A stretch of DNA of 44,963 nt from Reinekea marinisedimentorum (GTDB lineage Bacteria; Pseudomonadota; Gammaproteobacteria; Pseudomonadales; Natronospirillaceae): contig NZ_SLZR01000024.1 of the NCBI RefSeq assembly GCF_004341165.1, positions 1 through 44,963 on the forward strand. Reading direction: 5' to 3'. Under the pieces are notes generated by a model. That model searched no databases. It was not told the origin of the DNA and saw only the letters and a list, made by a program, of their open reading frames with translations. A program made the translations under genes and the position numbers. Shown in pieces: positions 33,744-42,370 of this stretch. Positions within the stretch are counted from its first letter, which is position 1, and each line of letters begins with the position of its first letter.

Positions 33744-35294
33744 CTATGGATGCCTCAGCTCATTCAACCGGGTACGCACCGCGATCAATGCCAGGCCGTA
33801 ACTCAGAATACCGGCAGCAACCAGCACCGTCACCACACGCACCCGCCCTAACACCTGGTTAGGCATTTGCAGCCACGCAAGCTGCATCAGCAACTCCAGC
33901 GAAACTGCCATCACGGCACAGGCAAACACCGCCTTCAGTGCCGGCCGCAACCACAGGCCCGCGGCCGGGAAGCAACCTTGCTTGCGCAGTGAAAGCGCCA
34001 GCAGGCAGGCATTGAACCAGGCCGACAGTGAGGTCGCCAGCGCCAGTCCGACGTGCGCCAGCGGATAAATAAGGATCAGGTTGAGCAGCATGTTCCAGAC
34101 CATCGCCTGAATACCGATCTTGACCGGTGTTTTGGTATCCTGACGGGAGAAAAACGCCGGCGCCATTATCTTAATCAGCATAAAGGCCGGTAAACCCAAT
34201 GCATAAGCAGCCAGACTGGCGGCACTTTTACTGACATCCGCCGCCGTAAACTGATAGTTCTGAAACAACAGAGTCAACAACACCTCCGGCAGAATCATCA
34301 GCGCCACCATGGCCGGCAAGCCGATCAACAATACGATGCGAATCGCCCAGGCCAGGGTGCGTTCAAACTTGTGAGTGTCATCCTCAACATGCAGCGCGGA
34401 AAGCCTCGGCAGCAAAACGGTCGCTATGGCAATCCCGATAACACCCAAGGGCAACTCAGTAAGCCGGTCGGAGTAATACAGCCAGCTGACCGAGCCATCT
34501 TCCAGCAATGAAGCCAGCACCGTATCCAGCAGCAGATTGATTTGGCTAACCGACACACCAAACAGCCCGGGCAGCATTAGGGTAAAGATCTTTTTTACAC
34601 CCGCGTGCTGCGCAATGGCGGGCACCGGCGACCAGACACCGGTTTTCAGCAGCGCAGGCCACAGGAACAGCCACTGCAACATGCCGGCAACCAGCACACC
34701 AATGGCCAGGCCCGTTTGCGGCACCTGAAAATGCGGTGTTAAAAACAGCGCCGAACTGATCAGGCAAAGGTTCAGGATAACCGGCGTCAGCGCCGGGGCG
34801 GCAAAGCGGCCGTAGCTATTCAAAACCGAGGTGGCCAGTGCCGTCAGCGAAATAAACCAGAGGTAGGGAAAGGTCAGGCGCAGAAAATCACTCACCTGCA
34901 CCAGCTTTTCGCCGTCATCATGAAAGCCGGGCGCAAACAGCCAGGCCAGTAGCGGCGAGCCGAGTACCGCTACCAGAGTGATCAGGCCAACGATCCCCGA
35001 CAGATAAATCTGCACCGCACTGACCAGCCGGGCCACACTGCGGTCCCCCTCGCTTTGGCGGAATTCGGTCAGAACCGGAATAAAAGCCTGATTGAAGGCG
35101 CCCTCGGCAAACAGACGACGCAGAAAATTGGGGATTTTAAAGGCAACAACGAAGGCATCCTGCGCACCGCCGGTGCCAAACATAGAGGCAAACACTATAT
35201 CGCGGATCAGGCCCAGCACCCGCGAAAACATCGTGGCAGCAGAAACCACCAGCGAGCTTCTCAAAATAGATCTTCTTTCTTTTCCCTGATTCAA
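33744..35294 (-). CDS. murJ: MurJ, lipid II flippase
   Basis: Moves lipid II across the inner membrane for peptidoglycan synthesis. The 516-residue product has about 14 membrane helices and the family N-terminus SAATMFSRVLGLIRDIVFASMFG, plus RRLFAEGAFNQAFIPVL. The longest reading starts at a TTG (35294) without a clear ribosome site; another TTG at 35264, with AGAAGA upstream, would give a start closer to E. coli MurJ. The exact start is open. It is divergent from rpsT, the usual arrangement. Confidence 0.95.
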   Translation of the reverse strand: MNQGKERRSILRSSLVVSAATMFSRVLGLIRDIVFASMFGTGGAQDAFVVAFKIPNFLRRLFAEGAFNQAFIPVLTEFRQSEGDRSVARLVSAVQIYLSGIVGLITLVAVLGSPLLAWLFAPGFHDDGEKLVQVSDFLRLTFPYLWFISLTALATSVLNSYGRFAAPALTPVILNLCLISSALFLTPHFQVPQTGLAIGVLVAGMLQWLFLWPALLKTGVWSPVPAIAQHAGVKKIFTLMLPGLFGVSVSQINLLLDTVLASLLEDGSVSWLYYSDRLTELPLGVIGIAIATVLLPRLSALHVEDDTHKFERTLAWAIRIVLLIGLPAMVALMILPEVLLTLLFQNYQFTAADVSKSAASLAAYALGLPAFMLIKIMAPAFFSRQDTKTPVKIGIQAMVWNMLLNLILIYPLAHVGLALATSLSAWFNACLLALSLRKQGCFPAAGLWLRPALKAVFACAVMAVSLELLMQLAWLQMPNQVLGRVRVVTVLVAAGILSYGLALIAVRTRLNELRHP

Positions 35295-35406
35295 CGCAGC
35301 GCCCTATTTTCTGCCCCTGAAAAATCGAGACGCGAGTGTACCTTCATGCCGTAAATTGCAGAAGCAATAAATCGACGACAAATCGAAGATAACTTTCACT
35401 TTTTGA

Positions 35407-35435
35407 TTGACAGTATCTGGCCAACTCAATAGAAT
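35407..35435 (+). promoter_or_regulatory. Promoter of rpsT
   Basis: A consensus-like -35 TTGACA (35407-35412), a 17-bp spacer and -10 TAGAAT (35430-35435), followed by the GC-rich discriminator CGCGCCC. This is the pattern of stringently controlled ribosomal genes and resembles the rrn promoters at 242-533. Confidence 0.8.
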
Positions 35436-35479
35436 CGCGCCCTCGAAATTTACCCACACCAGTTTTTAAGGAGCATCCT

Positions 35480-35746
35480 GTGGCAAATTCTGCTGGTTCT
35501 CGTAAGCGCGCTCGTCAGGCCCTGGTCCGTCGTAGTCGCAATGCAAGCATGCGTTCAATGGTTCGCACATACGTTAAGAAAGTCGTTGCCCAAATTGAAG
35601 GCGGTAACTACGACGAAGCGAACAAAGCACTGTTAACTGCGCAGCCTGTTTTAGACAGCATGGCACGCAAAGGCATCATCAGTAAGGCGAAAGCTGGCCG
35701 TACTGTTAGCCGTTTGAACGCAAAAGTTAAAGCGCTTAAAGCTTAA
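35480..35746 (+). CDS. rpsT: 30S ribosomal protein S20
   Basis: A basic 88-residue protein that binds 16S rRNA early in 30S assembly. The N-terminus MANSAGSRKRARQALVRRSRN and the C-terminal pattern SKAKAGRTVSRLNAKVKAL are family-typical. It begins with GTG; AAGGAG lies nine bases upstream. rpsT also has a non-AUG start in E. coli (UUG), where it assists autoregulation. A single-gene transcript is implied by the promoter and terminator around it. Confidence 0.98.
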   Translation: MANSAGSRKRARQALVRRSRNASMRSMVRTYVKKVVAQIEGGNYDEANKALLTAQPVLDSMARKGIISKAKAGRTVSRLNAKVKALKA

Positions 35747-35765
35747 TCTTTTGCTTTCTTTAAAG

Positions 35766-35788
35766 AGCCGGCCTTGCCGGCTTTTTTT
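35766..35788 (+). terminator. Intrinsic terminator of rpsT
   Basis: AGCCGGC-CTT-GCCGGCT is followed by a run of seven T. It sits 20 bases after the rpsT stop and before the convergent selD end. Confidence 0.88.
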
Positions 35789-35803
35789 ATGCCTGAAAAA
35801 CCT

Positions 35804-36838
35804 TCAGACCACCTCGATCAACACCTCACCGTGCTGCTCACGCAATTGACCGATCGGCTGAGCATACAAGCCCTGAGCTTCAAGCAGACCTTCCACTTCA
35901 CCCTTCGCTTCAGGCGCCACCGCCACCAATAAGCCACCGCTGGTTTGCGGGTCACACAGCAAATGCTGAACCGGCTCATCCATCTTGCCGAGCAGATGGC
36001 CGTAGCTGGCGTAATTGCGTAAGGTGCCGCCCGGTATACAACCCTGGGCCAAATAATCTGCGACATGCGGCAACACCGGCACTCGGGCATACTGCACTTG
36101 CGCGGCCAAACCAGAACCCTGACATACCTCACTGAGGTGCCCCATCAGACCAAAGCCGGTCACATCGGTCATGGCATTCACGCCCGCCAACTTACTGAGC
36201 TCACCACCCACCTTGTTGAGCTTACACATATTCTCGATGGCAATGCTTTCATGGTCTGCCGCCAACTTTTTCTGCTTTTGTGCTGTTGTCAGAATACCCA
36301 CGCCGAGTGGCTTGGTAAGATACAGTAAATCACCCGCCTGCGCGGTACTGTTCTGCTTAAGGTTTTTGATTTCCACGCGGCCGGTAACCGCCAGGCCAAA
36401 GATCGGCTCAGGGCTGTCAATGGAGTGCCCGCCCGCCAGCAGAATACCAGCTTCACGGCATAAATCCCGACCGCCATCCACAACCTGCTGGGCCACCTCT
36501 GGTGCCAGTTTGGAAACAGGCCAGCCCAGAATAGCAATCGCCATCAGCGGAGTACCGCCCATTGCGTAGATATCGCTAATGGCATTGGCAGCGGCGATGC
36601 GGCCGAAGGTGAAGGGGTCGTCTGCAATCGGCATGAAGAAATCGGTCGTGCTGATAACAGCGCTGCCATCGCCCAAATCATAAACAGCCGCATCATCTTT
36701 GCTGCTGTTGCCCACCAGCAGGTTAGCATCTTCAGCCTGCACAACCTGACTCTTCAGAATGGTATCGAGCACCTGTGGCGCGATCTTACAACCGCAGCCG
36801 GCTCCGTGACTGTACTCAGTTAATTTAATGGCAGACAT
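35804..36838 (-). CDS. selD: Selenide, water dikinase (selenophosphate synthetase)
   Basis: Makes selenophosphate from selenide and ATP for selenocysteine and selenouridine. The 344-residue product has the N-terminal catalytic segment [13 protein letters not shown] with Cys15, Cys17 and Lys18; the nucleophile is Cys, not selenocysteine. A PurM/AIR-synthase-like ATP fold follows ([19 protein letters not shown]). Its usual partners (selU/mnmH, selA, selB) are not in the window, so whether the product feeds tRNA selenouridine or selenoproteins cannot be told. Confidence 0.96.
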   Translation of the reverse strand: MSAIKLTEYSHGAGCGCKIAPQVLDTILKSQVVQAEDANLLVGNSSKDDAAVYDLGDGSAVISTTDFFMPIADDPFTFGRIAAANAISDIYAMGGTPLMAIAILGWPVSKLAPEVAQQVVDGGRDLCREAGILLAGGHSIDSPEPIFGLAVTGRVEIKNLKQNSTAQAGDLLYLTKPLGVGILTTAQKQKKLAADHESIAIENMCKLNKVGGELSKLAGVNAMTDVTGFGLMGHLSEVCQGSGLAAQVQYARVPVLPHVADYLAQGCIPGGTLRNYASYGHLLGKMDEPVQHLLCDPQTSGGLLVAVAPEAKGEVEGLLEAQGLYAQPIGQLREQHGEVLIEVV

Positions 36839-36915
36839 AGCGTTCCCGGATTATCAGTGAAACCACCATGTTACAAAAGAACGCCCAGCTTGTGTTCCAG
36901 CGGAACGAAAATACC

Positions 36916-36939
36916 AAAAAAAAGCCGGAAACTCCGACC
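36916..36939 (-). terminator. Intrinsic terminator of pepD
   Basis: On the minus strand GGTCGGA-GTT-TCCGGCT pairs fully in RNA (two G-U wobbles) and is followed by eight T. It lies between pepD and selD, so selD has its own promoter. Confidence 0.75.
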
Positions 36940-36973
36940 TTCAATCACTGTACCTGTGCTCAACGCCGGGCTG

Positions 36974-38437
36974 TCAGACCACCGCCAACTCAGCCAACAG
37001 CGCCTGCAGCATCTTCCAGAACGGTTCAACCGTCGCAATCTCCAAACGCTCTGTCGGGCTGTGCGCCCCCAGAATGGTCGGGCCGAAACTGACGACATCC
37101 ATATCCGGCTTTTTGCTGGTCAGGATGCCGCACTCCAGACCCGCATGTATCGCCCTCAGCTTGGCCGGCTTACCGGTGATCTTTTGCGAGATAATGGCGG
37201 TTCGCCCAACCAGCGGGCTGTTGAAATCCGGGTTCCAGCTCGGGTAATCAAGAACGATATCGACATCCATGCCAAACAGTTTGAACACAGATTCAATCTT
37301 GTTTTTCAGGCCAATGGTTTCATGCTCATTAAAGAAGCGCAGACTGGTCTGAACCTTGAGCTCACCCGCCTGTAAGTTAACCACCGCCAGGTTGCAGCTT
37401 AAATTCACCAGATCGGCCGGCTGCGCGAAACTATAGGTTTGCGCGCCATGCGGCAATACAGATACCAGGCTCAGCAGCAAATCGCGGTCCGATGCCGAAA
37501 GAACACTGCTTGAGGCGTCGTCGACCGATTTAAACTGCCATGCCAGTTGGTTATCGGCATCTGGCAGGAAGGTTCGCCAGCGCTGGGTGGCCTGCTCCAT
37601 TCTGAAACGCCACTTGCCTTCCTGAGCTGGGTCAATGTAAACCACGACACTGGCGACACGGGCAATCACATTATGAGCCACACCGCCTTTAAATTCTGCC
37701 AGCGCCCAGATCAGATCAGAGTTTTCTGTCAGGAATTCTGCCAGCAACTTATTGGCGTTCCCCAGCTGTTCATGAATCTGCACACCGGAATGGCCACCAG
37801 CCAAGCCCTTCAGCTTAATCAGGTAGGGCTTCAGCGTCGGGTCCACCGGTTCAGAGCGGAAGTCCCGCACTGCCTCATAGCCATAACCGCCGGCACAACC
37901 AACGAAAATCTCACCCCAATCTTCGGTATCCAGGTTAATCATACGGGTCGCAGATAACTTGCTGGCATCCAAACCCTGAGCACCATAAAGCCCGGTTTCT
38001 TCCTCGACGGTAAATACCAGCTCCAGGCGCGGATGCACCGTGGTGGTATCGGTCAGCACGGCCAATGCAGCTGCAACACCAATACCGTTGTCCGCACCGA
38101 GCGTGGTTCGGTCTGCGGTCAGCCAGCGGCCGATGACCTGAAGCTCAATAGGGTCGGTATCGAAGTTGTGCTCTTTATCTTCCGTTTTAACCGCGACCAT
38201 ATCCAGATGGTTCTGTATGGCGACTGTTTGCGCGTTTTCGTAACCCGGCGATGCAGGCACATACACAATAAGATTGCCCGCAGCATCGATGACATAGTCC
38301 AGATTCCGGGACTTGGCTAGTTCAACGATATATTCCCTGACCGCCTGCTCTTTACCGGACGGGCGCGGAATTTTTGCTATTTCACTGAAGTGCTGCCATA
38401 GGTGGGCTGGCGTATCGGGAAGTGCACTGGATTTCAT
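36974..38437 (-). CDS. pepD: Cytosolic aminoacyl-histidine dipeptidase (beta-Ala-His dipeptidase)
   Basis: M20-family zinc dipeptidase of 487 residues (E. coli PepD 485). Metal and catalytic segments: IQNHLDMVAVK (His and Asp of the metal site), TLGADNGIGVAAALAVL, VEEETGLYGAQGLD and INLDTEDWGEIFVGCAGG. The inserted dimerisation domain with GLAGGHSGVQIHEQLGNANKLL is normal for the family. It is a single gene with its own terminator. Confidence 0.95.
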   Translation of the reverse strand: MKSSALPDTPAHLWQHFSEIAKIPRPSGKEQAVREYIVELAKSRNLDYVIDAAGNLIVYVPASPGYENAQTVAIQNHLDMVAVKTEDKEHNFDTDPIELQVIGRWLTADRTTLGADNGIGVAAALAVLTDTTTVHPRLELVFTVEEETGLYGAQGLDASKLSATRMINLDTEDWGEIFVGCAGGYGYEAVRDFRSEPVDPTLKPYLIKLKGLAGGHSGVQIHEQLGNANKLLAEFLTENSDLIWALAEFKGGVAHNVIARVASVVVYIDPAQEGKWRFRMEQATQRWRTFLPDADNQLAWQFKSVDDASSSVLSASDRDLLLSLVSVLPHGAQTYSFAQPADLVNLSCNLAVVNLQAGELKVQTSLRFFNEHETIGLKNKIESVFKLFGMDVDIVLDYPSWNPDFNSPLVGRTAIISQKITGKPAKLRAIHAGLECGILTSKKPDMDVVSFGPTILGAHSPTERLEIATVEPFWKMLQALLAELAVV

Positions 38438-38633
38438 TACATTCTACCTCTGCTTTTCATAACCGTAGCTTACTTTGCACATAGCAACAGGGGCAAGCCG
38501 TTATGTAACCGCTATCAGCGGAAATATCTGTTTATTGCATGAGAAGTTGGCAAAAACTGTGTTTTAATAGCCGTACATCATTAGATACACAACGCGTATT
38601 GTCTGAATGGAGTTAGGCAGGTGTCACGCTCTT

Positions 38634-39146
38634 ATGAACTCAAATTCTTCGTTAAAAACCGATTACAATAACCGCTTTAACCGGCGTGTCTGGTTGAACG
38701 ACCGGCGCTCAGATCTGATACTTTACCTGCAGTCGAGGGGTATTCAGCACCTGCCTGTTATTGCCGAGCCACACTGGTCGGTTATTCCCCGCTCATCAAT
38801 CTGGATTATACAGCCGTCTGCATCGTCGCAGCCCGGAGGCTGGTATGGCATCGCCGGCGACCACCCCACCGATATCGTGGCGGTTAACGGGGTTTCCAGA
38901 AACCCTCGCGACATCCTGACGCATTTCACCCAGAAATGGCTGGCTGCGGCTGAAACGCTGATGAACGGTGAAGACTGCCGCGAGTTTCGCATTAAGGATG
39001 CCGATCAGCGTGAAACTATTGGCGAGCTCATTCACGACCGTGCAAGCCGGATACAGCGCTGGACAGAAGACGATTACCTATGGATTGGCTCTAACTTCGA
39101 GTTCTCTACCGGCTCAGGTTTAAAAAACATTGATCCGTTTGCATAA
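38634..39146 (+). CDS. DUF4826-like protein of unknown function
   Basis: A soluble protein of 170 residues from the ATG at 38634, or 179 from the ATG at 38607. I prefer 38634 because AGGTG lies ten bases upstream, while 38607 has no ribosome site. No signal peptide or membrane span is present. Segments LPVIAEPHWSVIPRSSIWII and WYGIAGDHPTDIVAV, with several conserved-looking Trp, recall the DUF4826 family of gammaproteobacteria as I remember it. No function is known. It sits alone between pepD and deaD. Confidence 0.65.
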   Translation: MNSNSSLKTDYNNRFNRRVWLNDRRSDLILYLQSRGIQHLPVIAEPHWSVIPRSSIWIIQPSASSQPGGWYGIAGDHPTDIVAVNGVSRNPRDILTHFTQKWLAAAETLMNGEDCREFRIKDADQRETIGELIHDRASRIQRWTEDDYLWIGSNFEFSTGSGLKNIDPFA

Positions 39147-39174
39147 CTATCTAACCAGTTGAGCAAGATTTGTA

Positions 39175-39203
39175 CAGACAAATGAAAATCACATCTGTAT
39201 ACT
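39175..39203 (+). promoter_or_regulatory. Likely promoter of deaD
   Basis: A strong -10 TATACT (39198-39203) is 17 bp from a weak -35 CAGACA (39175-39180) and is followed by a GC-rich discriminator CCGCGCC. A start near 39210 leaves a leader of about 250 nt. Confidence 0.5.
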
Positions 39204-39463
39204 CCGCGCCGCCAAGGTGACCCAGCCTGCAAATGTGCCGCTCAATGATGAGCATTTTGTTTTTCAAGAAAGATCGACAGGGTTTGCAACAACGCTTCCA
39301 GTGCTATGAAAGCCATTGCAACACAGGGCGCAGCCTAATCTCACCTTCGCGCGGTTGATACACCGCCCCGGCACTCCTGCCGGACACGACCCGACTGGCC
39401 GAAAGCCACTGGACTCCTCCGTACACATTGGATGTGCGGCTTTACTTATTTTGAGAACATTTA
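39204..39463 (+). promoter_or_regulatory. Long structured 5' leader of deaD with attenuator-like hairpin
   Basis: The 317-bp gap before deaD holds no gene. Within the inferred leader, GCTCA-ATGA-TGAGC (39240-39253) is followed by ATTTTGTTTTT, a small terminator-like element. Downstream come CGGCA/TGCCG, GGC/GCC and, just before the start codon, CCG-(TA)-CACAT-TGG-ATGTG-CGG (39419-39439) followed by a T-rich stretch. Long leaders are common in cold-shock helicase genes. The control mechanism is inferred. Confidence 0.5.
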
Positions 39464-41254
39464 ATGTCTGAAAACATCACCTTTGCTGACTTAGGTTTAA
39501 CTCCTGCTATTCAGGAAACCCTGGACTCTCTCGGTTACGAGACCCCAACCCCCATTCAAAGCCAGGCCATTGGCTGCCTGCTGGAAGGAAAAGACGTACT
39601 GGGCCTGGCACAGACCGGTACCGGTAAAACAGCGGCTTTTTCTTTGCCATTGCTGTGCAAAATCGACGTCAACAAGAACCAGCCACAGGCGCTGGTACTC
39701 TGCCCAACGCGTGAGCTGGCCATTCAGGTGGCTGAAGCCTTTCAAACCTACGCCCGTGGCGTGAAAAATTTCCACGTACTGCCAATCTATGGCGGTGCCG
39801 ATATGCGCAACCAGCTGCGCGCATTGAAACAAAACCCTCAAGTTATTGTCGGTACGCCGGGCCGGGTTATGGACCACCTGCGCCGTGGCACTCTGGATCT
39901 TTCCGACCTGAAACATATGGTACTCGACGAAGCCGACGAAATGTTGCGCATGGGCTTTATTGAAGATATCGACTGGATTCTGGAACACACCCCGAAGGAC
40001 AAGCAAACCGCTCTGTTCTCGGCCACCATGCCGCATCAGATCAAGCGCATTACCGATCAGTACCAGAAAGACCCGGTCAAAATTGAAATTAAAGCCAGTA
40101 CTCAGGAACTCAGCCGTATTGAGCAGTTCCATTGGCGCGTTCAGGGTATCGATAAACTCGAAGCCCTGACCCGTGTATTGGAAGTTGAAGAGTGGAACGC
40201 CATCATCATCTTCGTGCGTACCCGTATTGAGTGTACCTACCTGTCTGAAAAGCTGGCCGCCCGTGGCTACGCCGCAACCGCACTGAGTGGTGAAGTAGCG
40301 CAAAAGCAGCGTGAAGACATACTTAACGCCATGCGCAGCGGCAAGCTGGATATCGTTATCGCAACCGACGTTGCTGCCCGCGGCATCGACATTGATCGCA
40401 TCAGCCATGTGATCAACTGGGATATCCCGGGCGATGTGCAAACCTACACCCACCGTATTGGCCGTACCGGTCGTGCCGGCCGTCACGGTAAGGCCCTGGT
40501 GTTTGTTAAACCTCGTGAACAGCGCTTTATTCGCGATGCCGAGCGTGCAACCAAATCGGAGTTGAAAGAATACCCGATGCCAACCGCCGAGACGCTTGGC
40601 GAATACCGTACTGAACAATTCAAAAACACCGTTTTTGAACATGTTGAGCAAGATAAGCTGGATTACTTCAAGGCTATGCTGACCAGCTGGGTGGAAGATA
40701 CCGATACCGATGCCGACCTCGTCGATATCGCCGCAGCGTTAGCGCTGATGGCACAGGAAGATAAGCCGCTGCAACTACCAAAAGACCCAGAGTTCAAACC
40801 GCGCAAACGCGACCGTGAGAGAAGCCGCGATGAAGGCCGTGGCCGACCTGACCGCGATCGTGGTGAACGAGGAGATCGTGGAGATCGCGGAGAGCGTGGC
40901 GGTCGACGTCGCGAGCTGAATTACGATGCACAAACCTACCGCTTGGATGTCGGTCGTCGTGATAACGTAGACCCGGGCTCCATCGTGGGCGCGATTGCCA
41001 ATGAAGGCGGTATTGAAGGCCGTTTCATCAACAACATTGCAATCCGTGACAACTACACCCTGGTAGATCTGCCGGCCGGCATGCCGAAGGATATCTTCAA
41101 CCACCTACAAAAAACCCGTGTTAAAGGGCGCCCTATTAACCTGCGCGAATGGCAGGATGAAGCCCCTAAAGGCGGCAGTAAAGGCAAAGTCGAGCGCAAG
41201 CCACGTAAAGCACGTGATGGCGAAGAGCGTAAGCCGCGTCGCCGCGCTGAATAA
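39464..41254 (+). CDS. deaD: ATP-dependent DEAD-box RNA helicase DeaD (CsdA)
   Basis: RNA helicase used in ribosome assembly and mRNA decay, mostly at low temperature. The 596-residue product has Q motif and motif I (PTPIQSQAIG, AQTGTGKTAA), DEAD near residue 155 (VLDEADEMLRMGF), SAT, and RIGRTGRAGR. A long acidic spacer, a highly charged Arg/Asp/Gly-rich linker (about 447-484) and a DbpA-type RNA-binding domain (YRLDVGRRDNVDPGSIVGAI...) follow, then a basic tail KPRKARDGEERKPRRR. This order is that of DeaD/CsdA rather than RhlB, RhlE or SrmB. Confidence 0.95.
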   Translation: MSENITFADLGLTPAIQETLDSLGYETPTPIQSQAIGCLLEGKDVLGLAQTGTGKTAAFSLPLLCKIDVNKNQPQALVLCPTRELAIQVAEAFQTYARGVKNFHVLPIYGGADMRNQLRALKQNPQVIVGTPGRVMDHLRRGTLDLSDLKHMVLDEADEMLRMGFIEDIDWILEHTPKDKQTALFSATMPHQIKRITDQYQKDPVKIEIKASTQELSRIEQFHWRVQGIDKLEALTRVLEVEEWNAIIIFVRTRIECTYLSEKLAARGYAATALSGEVAQKQREDILNAMRSGKLDIVIATDVAARGIDIDRISHVINWDIPGDVQTYTHRIGRTGRAGRHGKALVFVKPREQRFIRDAERATKSELKEYPMPTAETLGEYRTEQFKNTVFEHVEQDKLDYFKAMLTSWVEDTDTDADLVDIAAALALMAQEDKPLQLPKDPEFKPRKRDRERSRDEGRGRPDRDRGERGDRGDRGERGGRRRELNYDAQTYRLDVGRRDNVDPGSIVGAIANEGGIEGRFINNIAIRDNYTLVDLPAGMPKDIFNHLQKTRVKGRPINLREWQDEAPKGGSKGKVERKPRKARDGEERKPRRRAE

Positions 41255-41284
41255 GCTTTAAGTTCTGCTGTTAAAAAACAAAAA

Positions 41285-41309
41285 AGGCGACCCAATGGTC
41301 GCCTTTTTT
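41285..41309 (+). terminator. Intrinsic terminator of deaD, probably bidirectional
   Basis: AGGCGACC-CAAT-GGTCGCCT is followed by a T-run; on the minus strand the same stem is followed by TTTTTGTTTTTT. It therefore can serve both deaD and the converging trp operon. Confidence 0.88.
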
Positions 41310-41324
41310 ACAGATGCTTTCAGC

Positions 41325-41504
41325 TTACCCAGTGCAAGCCTTAACCACCATTGCGACCATCATTACGATAATCAAGATGCGGATAATCTTTGAAAATTTT
41401 TGAGCCTGCTCTTCACTCACCTGCGTTGGGTTACGCGAGGTAATAAACAGTACCGCGACAATAGCTAACGCTAATACCAGCAATATAGTCACAATAGGTG
41501 GCAT
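41325..41504 (-). CDS. Small two-span membrane protein coupled to trpC, 59 residues
   Basis: Reading from the ATG at 41504 gives 59 residues: [20 protein letters not shown] as a first hydrophobic span, a polar linker SRNPTQVSEEQAQKFSK, a second span IRILIIVMMVAMVV and the end KACTG. The start overlaps the trpC stop as TGATG, so it is translated by coupling, and the operon terminator follows at 41285-41309. I recognise no family; the AMVVKACTG ending is distinctive. The link to tryptophan synthesis may be only positional. Confidence 0.65.
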   Translation of the reverse strand: MPPIVTILLVLALAIVAVLFITSRNPTQVSEEQAQKFSKIIRILIIVMMVAMVVKACTG

Positions 41505-42307
41505 CAGTTTTCTCCAAACAATTGAGCCAGTTTTTCACCGGGGTTTTCAGCGCGCATAAACGCCTCACCCACCAAAAAGGCGTTGACGTCGTTTTCACGC
41601 ATCAGCTGCACATCCTCCGGTACCAGAATGCCACTCTCAGTTACGAACATACGGTCAGCCGGCAGCATTCGCTTCAGGTTCAGGGTGGTTTGCAGAGAAA
41701 CCTCAAAGGTATGCAGGTTACGGTTGTTCACACCGATCAGGTAGTTATCCACACGCAGTGCCGATTCCATTTCAGCTTCGTCGTGCACCTCAATTAAAAC
41801 ATCCATGCCATATTCTGTTGCCTGTGCATGCAGATCTTTCAGCTCGGCATCACCCAGTGCGGCAACAATCAGCAGCACGCAGTCGGCTCCGATCGCCTTC
41901 GCCTCGGCGATTTGGTAAGCATCGATCAGAAAGTCTTTGCGGATCACCGGCAAGCTGACGGCTTCACGCACCTGAATCAGGTAATCCTCATGACCCTGAA
42001 AAAAATCCTGATCCGTTAAAACGGACAGGCAAGCAGCACCGCCCTGCTGGTAACTTCGGGCGATTTCGGCCGGGACGAAATTCTCACGCAACACCCCCTT
42101 GCTGGGAGAAGCCTTCTTAACCTCAGCAATAACTGCGGATTGACCGGCTTCAACCTTCGCCTTCATAGCGGCGGCAAAACCGCGCGGCGCCGGATAATGA
42201 TCGAACTCGGCTTCCAGGTCGCTAAAACTGACTTTCTTGCTGCGCTCGGCAACCTCTTCAAATTTTCGATCGATAATTTTCTTCAGAATAGTGGGCGTAT
42301 TTTTCAT
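41504..42307 (-). CDS. trpC: Indole-3-glycerol phosphate synthase
   Basis: Closes the indole ring in tryptophan synthesis (CdRP to indole-3-glycerol phosphate). The 267-residue TIM barrel has the family N-terminus [28 protein letters not shown] with the catalytic Lys, [14 protein letters not shown] and [14 protein letters not shown]. It is a single-domain TrpC, not the TrpC-TrpF fusion of E. coli. I use the ATG at 42307; a TTG two codons upstream is less likely. A 63-bp gap with a strong hairpin separates it from trpD. Confidence 0.96.
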   Translation of the reverse strand: MKNTPTILKKIIDRKFEEVAERSKKVSFSDLEAEFDHYPAPRGFAAAMKAKVEAGQSAVIAEVKKASPSKGVLRENFVPAEIARSYQQGGAACLSVLTDQDFFQGHEDYLIQVREAVSLPVIRKDFLIDAYQIAEAKAIGADCVLLIVAALGDAELKDLHAQATEYGMDVLIEVHDEAEMESALRVDNYLIGVNNRNLHTFEVSLQTTLNLKRMLPADRMFVTESGILVPEDVQLMRENDVNAFLVGEAFMRAENPGEKLAQLFGEN

Positions 42308-42338
42308 GAACAATGAACCAGAATTATAACGGGGATCA

Positions 42339-42359
42339 GCCGGCAGGCGAGCTGCCGGC
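42339..42359 (-). other. Hairpin between trpD and trpC
   Basis: GCCGGCAG-GCGAG-CTGCCGGC forms an 8-bp GC-rich stem in the trpD-trpC gap, without a T-run. A -10-like TATAAT (42323-42328, minus) follows it, but no good -35 is present. The stem may tune relative expression or mRNA stability within the operon. Confidence 0.4.
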
Positions 42360-42370
42360 AGTTTATGGAG

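Noticed and set aside
36785-36800. Selenocysteine in the SelD active site
   Set aside because: The codons at the catalytic position read Cys and there is no in-frame TGA, so this is the ordinary Cys form.
39497-40651. A 384-codon minus-strand ORF opposite deaD, and similar long antisense ORFs opposite ispH (28450-29283), rluD (12884-13795) and ilvI (7183-8025)
   Set aside because: Each is the mirror of a well-supported gene, has no ribosome site or family motif, and its composition follows from the codon bias of the real gene.
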